Assembly: GCA_965644315.1 (NCBI GenBank)
Contig: CBFFRQ010000049.1
Span: 1 to 64,000, forward strand
Direction of reading: 5' to 3'
Source: Caecitellus pseudoparvulus
Lineage: Eukaryota; Bigyra: Bicosoecida
Length of the DNA stretch: 64,000 bases
Within the stretch, counting starts at the first letter, position 1. Each line of letters opens with the position of its first letter. Shown piece after piece: positions 52,510 through 63,264 of this stretch. The notes under the pieces were generated by a model, which saw only the letters and a list, made by a program, of their open reading frames with translations, made no database searches and was not told where the DNA came from. The translations under genes were made by a program, and so were the position numbers.

Positions 52510-52702
52510 GGCTCCGGAGTGAGACAGGGCGGGGGAGCAACAACACGGTGTAGAGGCCGCAAATTTAATGCACGTCAAGTGAGGAGGTCTCAGGGTTGTA
52601 TTGGGAACGAGCGCTTGAGTGGTGTGCCGAAGACGTGCCTGATTCGCACTTGAAGCGCATCACTGGACAGGGCGCCTCACTGTGACCCCAGCGGCCACCC
52701 AG

Positions 52703-53420
52703 CTACTGCCCACCTGCCAAGAAACTGGAGCTCGTCGTGACGGCAGCCTGCCGAGGGAACACCTTCTCGCACAGCACTTTGTGCACTTCCTCATCACGGT
52801 CCCCACACAGATCTGAGAGAACGGTAATGACGAAGTCTGCGTCAGCCGCCCACCGCACAGTGGACAAGATGACGCCACTGGTGGAATAGCCACACAGCAC
52901 CAAGTGCTGAACCTTCAGGCCACTCAGCACAGCCGCTAGGTCCGTCGTGCTGAATGCTCCCACGCGGCGCTTCACCACCACCGCGTCTCCCGCCTCGGGA
53001 GCGACATCAGAGTGAATGGCAGCGCCTTCGGTGCCCTGCGTCGCATGAAAGTAGGTGTGTGTCACCTTGCACGCATTGCCAGCCCTATGGGGCTCCCAGC
53101 TACGGAGCAGGGGCTGGCACTTTGTGGCGATGGAGCAATTTCCGCACCTCGTACAAGCCAGCGATCCCCCCGCTTGCTTTGTAAGCGGAAAACATCTTGT
53201 TGGTGTCAGAAACCTCGGGAGCACCTTCTCGGAATCGAACTGCAACGTAGATGATGGGCACCTTTGCTTCTCGGGCCGCTGCAATGACGGGCTGCGCGTC
53301 CTTGGCTGCCTTGGCTGCCGCTTCTGCGCTGCCCAACACGCCTTTCATGATGAAGTTCTGGTAGTCGCAGAGCAACAGGGCGGAGCCTTGGGGCCACGCC
53401 CCGGAGGGTGCAGCAGCCAT
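52703..53420 (-). CDS. Isochorismatase-fold protein lacking the catalytic cysteine
   Basis: 201 residues, exons 53420-53148 and 53035-52703 with a 112 bp intron. Fold markers: LLLCDYQNF with the catalytic Asp (residue 19), FSAYKASGG, EGAAIHSDVAPEAGD, VVVKRRVGAF with the catalytic Lys (113), and LVLCGYSTSGVILSTVRWAAD. In cysteine hydrolases of this superfamily the nucleophile sits in a TxxC motif; here that position is Val146 (STSGVILST). The same STSGV pattern is, to my knowledge, seen in a subgroup of fungal and bacterial relatives. It may therefore not be a hydrolase, or may use another residue. Substrate unknown. Confidence 0.88.
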
Positions 53421-53586
53421 GCTTCTTGGAGCAGCAAATGCAATTGGCAAGTGTCGCACCAGCCTCAGGGTCGAGTCGTGTGTGCGAGGGCAGCGAGTTT
53501 TGGCTGTGCAAGTCGGACTGCGGCCCAACAAGGATTGATGCATTACTGTGTGGCAAGCGGCTCGCCAGCAAACTGAATGAAAAGTA

Positions 53587-56225
53587 TCAACAAAAATCAA
53601 AGTAGGGCACTCCAGCCTCGTCCCTGTCCATGCAGCGGGCCCGGAAGCCCGCCAAGAGGCGCACCATGAACGCAGTCGCGGTGATGACGCCCATGCAGAA
53701 CATGAGCACGAAGCCGGGGTAGCGCCGCTGCCAGGCCCGTGTGAGGCGCACGGCCACCATCTCCGTGCTCAGCACCAGCATAGCTGCGGCATACGCCGCA
53801 GCTGACATGTCTGCCACGCTGCTCTGGCGCTGGCCGAAGACAACCAGCCCGTCGCCGTCCGGCTGCGCCTCGCTGTGCTGCGCCATGAGCTCCAGCAGCC
53901 GCCGCCGGGGCAGGGAGGCCCACACGGGGTCCCCCATGCACTGTCTGATGTCATGCAGGTATGTCTGCAGGCGCTGCTGCTCCAGGGAGCGCACGTCAGC
54001 GTCCTCCGCCCGCAGAACACAGGGACAGCCGGCCGGTTGCCGGGGGGTGGCCGGGGCCGGCCGCGGGGTGGGGGACGGAGGGGGGCTGCCACCCGATGCC
54101 TGGGAGTCATCCACAAGCTCCGGCACTTCCACGGCTGTGTGTGGGTCCGGGGCGTCGCTCTCAAGCCGGCCTCGCGGGGTTGGTTGGGGGGAGGCGGACG
54201 CCACTCTGCCAGTGGGAGACTCGGTCTCATCCCTCGCCTCAGCCACCGTGTCCAGGCCGCCCATGACCACTGGAACAGAGGGCTGCGATCGGTCGCGGCT
54301 GAACAGCACACGTGTGCGGCCGCCGTGGTCCTGCCCACCCCCCCCTCCCATGCCCGCCCGGCCCAGCTGCTCCAGAGGCAGTGTCAGCTTGACCCCCGGC
54401 AGCGGGCCTTGAGACTTGTGTCCCGAGCCAGATGCGCCGTGCGTGCCCCGGTGTTGCTCTGCCGCCTCCAATACCGTGCGTGTCGGGAGCTTGGGCAGCC
54501 GCACACGCAGCAGCCAGGCAGCAGCGACGCAGAGCAGGGCCGGACCCAAGTCCGTCGCCACCTCCAGAGCATACTGTGTGCCGACGCGGGCCAGGACGTC
54601 GCCAGTGGACAACGGCGCAGCGCCTGGTGTCGGGGGCAGACGCAGGGTCAGTCCGATGACCAAGAACAGCAGCACGCCAGCTTCCTCTGACATGGAGTCT
54701 GCCAACATGAAGCCGAAGTGTGTGGACAGGCGCTGGGCGGAGAGAATGCCCGTGGGCGTGACGAGGGCAGGCGTGCTGACCCCCTGCCCCAGGCGGGGCC
54801 CCAGGGGCGTTGGTGTTGTGCGGAACGATGGAGAGAGGTGCCCGGGAGGGCCCAGCATGGAAATGGACGGCCCTGTGAACTGGCGGCCGCGCGGCGGGAG
54901 GCGGCTTGGCACCTGCACTCCTCGCACGCGTGCTGTGACGCCAAGGGCCACCTCCGAGAACTGCGACGGGCCAGCCACAGCAGCTGGCTCTATGCAGCAG
55001 TTGGCTGCAGCAGAGCGGGCGGGGCAAAGCCGCCGAGCCAGAACAGTGCCGCATGCAGTGCATGCCTGGTCGCGCTGTGGCACCGTCACTCGCAGCAGCA
55101 ACTCCTGCACAGAGATGGCAGTGGCGAGGACGACAGTGCCCGCAAGGGTGTCCATGCTGGACGTAAAGATGCGGCCGGCCAGAGCGAGGGTGGCCATGAC
55201 TGGCGTTGCGTAGGCCAGTGCTTGGTCGTGCGGGACCTGTGGCGCCATTGTGATGCGGGAGCACACTCGTGTGAGGGCCATGACGCCCTCTGAGAACAGC
55301 GGCCACAGCACCAGCCGAATGACGCCTCGCATGAACGAGGAGCTGCCCGCAAACCACGGCGCGATGGTGTTCACTGAGAGGAAGCCGGCAGCGATGGCGG
55401 CCACCATGACGACGCCTTGCAGCTGCCAGGGATGGAAGATGCTGCGGCGCAGCGCTCCAGACAGCAAAGCGGGCGGCAGCAACGCAAAGGCCACCTGTCC
55501 CAACCACAGGAAGGCTGTGAAGGCGGGGTGGTTCCACCCCCGTGCGATGGCCCACATCATCAGGGGCATCCACAGCGTCACCACAAGCGCAGGCCCAATG
55601 AGGAGTGTCGCCGCTGTGCTCCACCGCAAGAACGTGCCACCCATGAACACCCACCAAGGAACGATACCGATGGGAATGAAGGAGAGGTACAGCCCTACAG
55701 TCTGCCACGCAACGGCCCAGTACCACACCGGCTCCTGCGGTGGGAGGGAGCGGGGCAGGGTTGTGAGAGGTCCTGACTTGGAGAAGCGTCGCCCTGCCGC
55801 GCGTCTGAGGCAGCAGCAGCCCGCCTCACCGACTCGTAGCCCAAGTCGTCACCGCCAAAGAACTGCGGTGTTGGAAATGGGTATGACACCCGGTTGCTGG
55901 TCGCGTTGTAGCCGCCGTGTCGCTCTGGGCAGGGGGCGCGTGTGGAGAAGTGCCACACGCTCACAGAAGCGCTGGAGCAGACGCCCGATCGCCGCGCACC
56001 TGCCACTTCAAAGTACAGCACCATGAGTCTCCAGTGCTGCACGATCATGAGTGCGCACAGCCCGACTCCTCCCAACACTAGCGCCTTGATCGGCAAGCGG
56101 CCGCGTCTGCACGTGAGGGGGGCACGGCGTCAGGCAGTCGCGAGCGACTGGAGCCACTACCCGGACACTCACACCGCCTGCTCGAACAGCGCACTGGCCC
56201 CATTCCCAGCCAGAGCAAGTGGCAT
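53587..56225 (-). CDS. Uncharacterised polytopic membrane protein
   Basis: 800 residues, exons 56225-56173, 56106-56000, 55924-55830 and 55734-53587; introns 66, 75 and 95 bp. The 75 bp intron is in frame and free of stops, so it may be retained (adding 25 residues). There are about eight hydrophobic segments in the N-terminal half (IKALVLGGVGLCALMIV, TVGLYLSFIPIGIVPWWVF, LLIGPALVVTLWMPLMMWAI, VVMVAAIAAGFLSV and others). A CTACG...CC cysteine cluster follows, then a long Pro/Ser/Gly linker, and a C-terminal part with two more segments (AAYAAAMLVLSTEMVAVRL, FVLMFCMGVITATAFMV). The short first exon (MPLALAGNGAS) is plausible but not proven. No transporter family was recognised. Confidence 0.7.
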
Positions 56226-56593
56226 GTGTGGGAGGGGGCTCTACGTGACCGCAGAGCCCGACTGCGCCTTCCCTCGCGCTGCCACCCGAGTGAGGAAGGT
56301 CTCCTGCCGCGAGCTGTGGCGCAGACAGCCGTGGAACGAAGCCGCCCCTTCCTGACGCCAGCTGCGGCCGGGGACGGTGGGCATGAGGCAGCTGCACAAG
56401 CTGTGTGCTCCCAGGCAAGCTGGGGGAGTGCAGCGTCGTTGCCGCTTTGCCAGCTCTGCTGCATTGCGCCCTGTGCGGGAATCAGACCGCCAACGCCACC
56501 TGCCGTCCGCGGGGGCGGCACCGAGAAAATCAGAAGCCATCACGAAGGGCGATGAGGTTGCGCTGGCACAGCTCAGCGCGCCATACTGGCCCT
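56226..56593. other. Intergenic region between tandem minus-strand genes
   Basis: About 370 bp between the MRS2-like stop and the start of the polytopic membrane gene. It should hold the MRS2 3' UTR and the downstream gene's promoter. No additional exon or RNA gene was recognised. Confidence 0.4.
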
Positions 56594-58355
56594 TCATCGC
56601 GCCAAGACACAGGTACGCATGAGCGCCACCAGCACAAGCAACAAAATGAAGCACGAGAGGCTGGAAATCCACACAACCTGCGTGAAGGCGGTGTCAGAGT
56701 CTTCGCCGCCGTTGGGCAGGTTCATGCCCAGCGCGCCGAACACCGCCGCGAGCACAGCCATGACCAGGGTGCTCAAGGAGATGACAATGTCTGCCATGAG
56801 CAGGCGATTCCGCGTCGTGGCCAGCAGCAGGTTCACCTGCTTCTCAGCCGAGGTCAGGTCGTGTCGCAACGAAGCCAGGTCTCGAATAACCGCCTCGACC
56901 TCTGCGACGTAAGCCTCCACCAGCAGCTGGGCGACGTCAGCACGGTAGTCCAACAGCTCAAGTGGTGACATGCTCGACGCAGCAGCAGTGGCGCCTCCTT
57001 GCTCGTCCCCGCTCATGGCTGGCGTCATTTGCATGCTCAGCAGCGCTTCCCCCGTGACGGGGCGATGCAGCGCCTGGGTCACGGGAGACGTCTGCCGCGC
57101 AAGCCTAGCATCATCCTGCTGACCATGCTCTGGCTGCTTTTGAAGCGGGGATGGCGGAGCTCGGATGGTCACGGGGGGCGGCAGCGGTGCCCCTGCATCC
57201 CCTGCTTCACCGACCGCCGGCTCCATGTCTGGCTCCCTGTCTGTCACTGTCCGCCTCGCGGGAGGTGCGGGTGGGGCGGGTGCAGAGCTGCCAGCGTCGC
57301 CCTCGGACTGCACGATGGGCTCCCGGGCCACCATGTGTGCCACAACGGTGTGCAGGGTGCCGCCCCCCTCCCCGGCGCCGTCACTCCGCCTCGCCTGTTT
57401 GCGTGGGTGTTTGCCAGAGCGATGGCGATGGCGGGTGGCAGACTTCCGCCGCCGGTGAACTTTCGTCGCAACCTCCGACGTCTCATCCCCCCCCGCATAT
57501 CCTTCAGGGATGACACTGTCCCGCTCGCCCTGCTGCGGACTGCTGTCAGCTGCAGCCTGCCGCGAACCCATCCGCTCTCGCAGCGTGAGGGAGGAAAGCG
57601 CTCGCAGAGTCGCAGAGCTGTCCAGGACACACAGCAAGGCAGAGCGGGTGGCGGTGCACTGCTGCTCCAGTTCTGCGATCTCCCGCATGCTCTCCCGCAT
57701 GCCGCTGAGCACAGCTGCTGAAGTGTCGTGGGCCGTGAGCGCAGCGACATTGCTGCCAACACGACTCGAGAGCTCTGCCACCGCCGCCTGCAGATCCCGC
57801 ACGACGGTCACAAAGAATGCCTCCAGTGCTCGCAGCTCAAAGGGCATGTCGGCGTTGTCAGCGTCCGAGTCGGGGCGCAGCTTCTCCAGGATGGTGGTGA
57901 CTTCCCCGTCCACTCCTTCTTGTGGGAACAACAGAACTCGCTGGGAGGTCACCATGGCCCGCACTGGCTGCAGGTTCACAATGACGCACGTCCGCCGAAC
58001 TAGAAGACTGGGGTCGTCTGCATTTGCAAACGTGGGGTCGATCAGGCGCATATCCCGGGGTTGGAGAGGGAGGGCTGCTCCAGCTCGCCGACGCCGACTG
58101 CCAGGCGCACCCGCTGATGGCCCGGGATCTTCACCTGCCATGTCCCGAATTTCCGCCAACACTTGTATCCGTCGCATGTGTCGTAGTCTTGGGTATGACT
58201 CGCCCTGTGGGGGGCGTTCCCGCGCCATTGTCAGGGCAAGGCGCCTGCGGCCAGGAGGCTCCTGGCCGCCAATTACCGCACGGAGCACTCACCCGCCTGA
58301 ATTCCACGACTAGGAGTTCTCTCTGGTTGCTCAAAAGCTCAGAAATGACTGACAT
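56594..58355 (-). CDS. MRS2: MRS2/CorA-family magnesium transporter
   Basis: Mg2+ channel of the CorA/MRS2 superfamily; in most eukaryotes MRS2 sits in the mitochondrial inner membrane. 557 residues, exons 58355-58293 and 58204-56594 with an 88 bp intron (phase 0). Family blocks: RDMRLIDPTF, LLVRRTCVIVNLQPVRAMV, RVLLFPQEG, then FELRALEAFFVTVVRDLQ, a long coiled coil, and the pore with TM1 (LSTLVMAVLAAVFGALGMN) bearing the diagnostic GMN (about 509-511) and TM2 (VVWISSLSCFILLLVLVAL). About 150 residues of Ser/Pro/His-rich sequence are inserted before the last helices. A mitochondrial presequence is not obvious, so a vacuolar or plasma-membrane site is possible. Confidence 0.92.
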
Positions 58356-58647
58356 TATGACGTCTCCCCGTCTTGCTTTCTAGCTTCCCAGCTGATTCAC
58401 GACCTTGGGCACGAGAGGTGTCTCCCAGCCGTGGCAAGCCGGGGAGAGGGAGGGAAGACTTGGCAGCCTTGTCAATCACGCCAGTCCTGCAAAAATCAGC
58501 CCATGCTGAAGGGGGAATGGCGACGCAGTTGCAACTCGCGTGTGTCAACCTCTCTTTGGATTGTGCAACACACGGCTGCACTGCACACGGCTGAGTTGCT
58601 CAGCCAACAAGGGCGCCGTTTCACGCCGAAACGTCACGCCGAGTCCG

Positions 58648-59844
58648 ATGCCTGCGCGGAAGGTCGGTGCAATGGGGGGCCCCTCATGCCTGCTACTTCT
58701 GATGCTTTCTGCTCTGGGTTCCGGACTTGCAGCGGACTTCGGAACCCCAACCGCGAGCGTCCCAGCCCCCCGACGGCGAGTGAGCTGGCGCAGCGAGGTG
58801 GAATGGGCACAAAACTACACCAGTGGCACCGAGGCCACTAAGCACTACCAGGGGGAGACCCTAGCTTACATCACGCCATGGAATCCCAGTGGAAAAGTTG
58901 CCGCTCGCCACTTTTCGAAGAAGCTCACGTTCGCCGTGCCAGTTTGGCTGCAGCTGCGCATGGGGTCGGAGGCAAAGCCGGTGCGCACCGAGCCATCGGA
59001 TTTGACCCAGCTCACCATCACAGGGCAGCATGAGCTTGACGTAGAGTGGATCGAGGCGCTGCAGTCCGATGGCGTCATGGTGGCGCCCCGAGTCATGTGG
59101 GAGGCTGGGGAGCTTAGCAGTGCGCAACAGGAGGCAGCTGCCGACAAGCTCGTGGAGCTCGTGAAAGCGCACAGCCTAGACGGCTTGACAGTAGAGTTGC
59201 CAGACGTGCCCCGTCATATCTCCTGGCTGGAGAGGCTTTGCACTGGCCTGCATGCTTTGCCAGCGGCTGCGACCAACCCAGCCATGCGGCACGCAGTCTG
59301 CGTCGTGGTCATGCCGCCGCCAGTCCCGGATGACCAAGGCCGCATCGTTGGCGGCACAACCGTGGACCACTTCCGGGCTGTGGCCCGTGTTGCTGACCGG
59401 GTCTCGCTCATGACGTATGACTTCTCCATTGCTCGACGCCAGCCAGGCCCCAACGCTCCGCTGCCCTGGATGGAGTTCTGCGCTGTGGAAATTCGCGGGC
59501 CCTTGAGCGACGAAGACTTCATGCTGGGTGAAAAACTCCTGCTTGGCCTGCCATTTTATGGCTATGATATGGGAGATGCAGTCGTGGGCCACTCGTACCT
59601 GGACCTGCTGAAAAAGCACGAGCCCGATGTCAAGTTCGACAGCCGGAGCAAGGAGCACTTCTTCATCTACCTGGACACCAGTGTTGGCGCTGATGGGCAA
59701 GTGCAGCGCAACAAGCGCTTGGTGCACTTCCCCACCCGCTTCTCCATTCAGCAGCGCCTGGACCTTTCGCACAAAGTTGGCGTTGCAGGGGTGGCAATTT
59801 GGGAGTTGGGACAAGGCCTGCCGTCCTTCTTCGAGCAATTGTGA
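58648..59844 (+). CDS. CHID1: CHID1-like GH18 (chitinase-domain) secreted protein
   Basis: Single exon, 398 residues. Signal peptide GGPSCLLLLMLSALGSGLAA. Homologue of CHID1 (stabilin-1-interacting chitinase-like protein): LAYITPWNPSGKVAA, FAVPVWLQLRMG, SLDGLTVELP, SLMTYDFS, LLLGLPFYGYDM and GVAIWELGQGLPSFFEQL lie in the family order. The GH18 catalytic DxxDxDxE is degenerate here (DGLTVELP, no terminal Glu), as in CHID1, so it is probably a carbohydrate-binding lectin rather than a chitinase. The expected location is the secretory or endolysosomal lumen. A second Met at 58672 is an alternative start. Confidence 0.92.
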   Translation: MPARKVGAMGGPSCLLLLMLSALGSGLAADFGTPTASVPAPRRRVSWRSEVEWAQNYTSGTEATKHYQGETLAYITPWNPSGKVAARHFSKKLTFAVPVWLQLRMGSEAKPVRTEPSDLTQLTITGQHELDVEWIEALQSDGVMVAPRVMWEAGELSSAQQEAAADKLVELVKAHSLDGLTVELPDVPRHISWLERLCTGLHALPAAATNPAMRHAVCVVVMPPPVPDDQGRIVGGTTVDHFRAVARVADRVSLMTYDFSIARRQPGPNAPLPWMEFCAVEIRGPLSDEDFMLGEKLLLGLPFYGYDMGDAVVGHSYLDLLKKHEPDVKFDSRSKEHFFIYLDTSVGADGQVQRNKRLVHFPTRFSIQQRLDLSHKVGVAGVAIWELGQGLPSFFEQL

Positions 59845-59980
59845 GAGGCGCCCATATTCTTGACAAGCTCTTGATCCAGCACCATGCTAATGTCGAGTAG
59901 GATGGCTCTGGTCCTTGCCCTTCCCTCAGCCCGCTGCGCTGGAGCGGTGGCGTTTCAAGTCAACGTGGCAACGTTGCAAA

Positions 59981-62900
59981 ATGCACGGCACTGCGCCGAG
60001 GCTAACTGCCACGCAGAACGCGGCACAAAGTGTGCACAGAAGCTCTATCTTAGAGTTCAGCATGCAGGAGACCAGCCACGTGCAGCGCCTTGGGAGCTCA
60101 GCAGGCTCCATGAGGCCTGCCACCAGCCGCTCCAGCGGTGCAGGGCGAAGTCGGCCTCTCAGCAGGCAGACAAGCGCCTCCAAGGACACAAGTCGCAGGG
60201 GTGATCAGGACAGAACACTGTTCCATGTTGCTGTGTGAGTTGGCTTGCCTGCACTGTCGCCGCACCGCCCTGGCAAACCTGCCCTTCACCTGCTTGGCAA
60301 CGCAGCACTGAGGACCACCACCGCAACGTAGGCCTTGCTTGGGTAGACGTCAACAGCCTTGGGCGGCTGATGCTTCAAGTGATACAAAATGACACGCAGA
60401 CGTTTGCACAAACTATGCTTGCCCTGGACGCACTGGAGCCCGCTGGTGTCTTGCTGTGCCGCTCACACATGGACAAGCCTCTGGCGTGCCGAGTCATCAC
60501 GGAGGTGGCCAGTGACGACACTGTCGTTTCGTCTGTCCATCGAAAGTACTTTGATGAAGCTGCAGGCAGGACGAAGCTTGAGGGGCTCTCCCTCAAGGCA
60601 CTCGTGCTGCCTGACCTGCCGCAAGCTAGGCTGGCTATCGGAGCAGCACATGCTCTGCTGCACTTTGTCGCCGCAGAGCAGAACCTTCATTGGGCTCCAC
60701 GAAGCCTCTCCATTGACTTCCAGTCAAGCTCCGGGCGTCTGGGTTTGTCCAGTGCTGCGGCGAAGCACTTGAGGCTGCTCCCGCACAAGCACGCCCAAAC
60801 CGGGACGTCGCTCTTCTCCAGCGTCAAGCGCACCGTCACAAGCGTCGGGCGAAGGTTGCTGCGGAACTCACTGACAAGCCCCATCAATGACGTTCCCACC
60901 CTGGAGTCTCGCCTGGATGCGGTGGGGGAATTGGGGCAGCAACCGACGCGCCTCTCTCGAGTGCGAGCCGCACTGAAGCGGCTGCCTGACCTGGACTACA
61001 TCATCAACCACCTGGTGGTGCAGCCCAAGACCGCGACCCCTCGTACATTGAAGGTCTTGGTCCATGTCCTCTTGCAGCTCAAGGCCGCTCTGAGTCACCT
61101 GCGAGCTGTGGCGGACATCCTGGAAGGCAGCGAGGCCGCACTCATCGGTGCAGTGCGGAGCTGCTTGGAGTCGCCCCAGCTGCAAGAGATGCAAGAAATT
61201 ATCCTACAAGCCGTCGATGAAGAAGCACAACCAGTGAAAGCGACGTGGCTTCGGCAGCAGGAGGAAGTGTTCTCAGTGCGCATGGGCCAAGACCCGCACC
61301 TGGACATGACGCGGGTGCTGTTCGCAGACGCGCTGGACAAGGTGGATGCTCTTGTGGAGGGGTACAAGCACAGTTGGGGCATGCCTACGCTGGTGCTCCG
61401 GTACAGCAAGGGGCGAGGTTATCACCTGGTGGCGCCGTTGAGCGTACCTGTCCTTCCAGGTGAGGCAGTCCAAGCTGTCCGACAGGCGAAAGGCTTCCAC
61501 TTCACGACAGATGCTTTGCGGGAGCTGAACGCACAAGTGAGCACCTTGCTGTATGAGATGTACTCAGCCACCAACGCGGCCCTGCTGGGCACCAAGGCAT
61601 CCCTGCTCCCGTTCCTCCCCGTGCTCTTTGCTGCAGCAGAGAGCACCGCACTCCTGGACTTAGTGCAGGGCTTCGCAACGTTGGCCGCGCAAGCTGGCGC
61701 TGATCGGCCCTGGTGCAGGCCTGTGTTCAGCGAGATCCCAGGCTACATCTCTTTGTCGGGCGCGCGTCACGCCACTGGTGACGAGCTGGGGCTGCCTCTG
61801 GTCCCGAACACCATCTCCCTGCACAAAGCCCAGTCACTGGCGCTCGTCACAGGAGCAAACGGAGCCGGTAAGAGCACCCTGCTGCACACCGTGGCGACGG
61901 TCACCATTCTTGCTCATTGTGGCGCCTTCGTGCCTTGTGAAGCTGCCGAACTTGCACCATTGGACCACTTGCTCGTTCGGATGGGGTTCGATGATGACAC
62001 CGCGACGAACGCATCAACGTTTGCAGTGGAAATGCGGGAACTGGCTCACATTGAAGCCACTGCCACGAACAAATCTCTCGTGCTCATTGATGAGTTGGGA
62101 AGAGGAACCGACCCCCTTGAGGGTGTGGCAATCGCATGGGCAGCGTGTGAAGCGCTGCTTGCACGGGCTTCTCCGGTGCTGTTCGTGACGCACTTCCATG
62201 AGCTCACGGCGTTGGCGGAGCTGTATGAGGGAGCAACGCACATCGTCATGAACGCAGAGGCCGATGGCCAACGGGGGCTTCGCTTCTACTTCAGCGCCGT
62301 TGCAGCAAGTGACGCCGCAGCGGTAAATGACTACGGTTTGCGGGCAGCTGCCATGGTCGGCTTCCCACCTGAACTCCTGGAGCTGGCGGAGACCATGAAG
62401 GCACAGTTGCAGACGGACAGGTCGTGGGTGAATCGAATTCTCCCTGCGTCGAGCGCCGGTGCATCCAAAAGACCGGCCCTGGCGGATAAGGCCGCAGGAA
62501 CGGCTGACGCGGGGCTGCACGCAGATACCGCAGACAGGAAACTAATCACGCACCTGGTCGAGAGCAGCGCATACGTGTCCTTGGATCAACTCGAGAAACA
62601 GATTCTCGAGTGGGATGCGCAACATCTGGGGACTATCCCTCACGAAGTGCCTGCTGAGCCAGCACCCACCCCACCGCCGAATCCGAGGAAGCGCCAACGA
62701 GCTGCCGCCACCCTCCCTACAAGCCCCAGTCACATCGAACGGCCAGTGCCAGACAAACGAAAGGCTGGTGAAGCCAACGCCGCTACGGGGATGAGCCTCG
62801 CAGAGGTGCTCAGGGGTCCCACTCGCCATCCTGACTCTCCGAAGAGGCCACCGTCACGACCTAGCACTGGAAGAGTACAGGCAGCTAACAGCTTACTACA

Positions 62901-63093
62901 AATGGGGATTCAAGTGAACACCGCCGCTGGAACTGGGCCACGCGCGCTGCAAGGCTGTGAACCCGCCCGGCACCAACATGCCTTGGGACCAGCAGCAGCT
63001 TCGCGCCCTCCATCAGCACAGACAGCGTGCACAGCAGCATCAGCTGCCGCCAGTTGTGGCAGCCTGCTTACTTCCTTGGGGGGCACAGCGTGA
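59981..63093 (+). CDS. MSH4: Meiotic MutS homologue MSH4
   Basis: MSH4 acts with MSH5 in meiotic crossover formation, not in mismatch repair. 1,013 residues, exons 59981-60234 and 60306-63093 (71 bp intron). It lacks the mismatch-binding N-terminal MutS domain; after a Ser/Arg-rich leader the text runs DRTLFHVAV/TEDHHRNVGLAWVD as in MSH4. The lever and clamp regions follow, then the ATPase: Walker A TGANGAGKSTLL (about 600), DDDTATNASTFAVEMREL, Walker B LIDELGRGTDP (about 678), FVTHFHELT and NDYGLRAAAMVGFP. The Walker A has Ala where MutS proteins have Pro (TGPNxxGKS). The C-terminus extends about 230 residues past the ATPase with Pro/Ser/Arg-rich sequence. MSH4 is preferred over MSH5 by the N-terminal match. 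Confidence 0.92.
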
Positions 63094-63264
63094 CACGGGC
63101 AATCTACCACAAGCTCGGCGTGGATTTCTGAGACGCGCATTTGCGCTCCCTCTTAAAAACACGAATTTACACCCAGCAACCTGCGCGGGTAGTTCGTGTA
63201 GCGCACGATCACTTCCAAGTTTTCACATCTGCTCTGACTTGCGCACGACGCAGCGGACTGCAAG

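Noticed and set aside
54239-55726. 495-residue minus-strand frame
   Set aside because: It shares the strand but is a shifted frame over the polytopic membrane gene, whose hydrophobic segments are only in the chosen frame.
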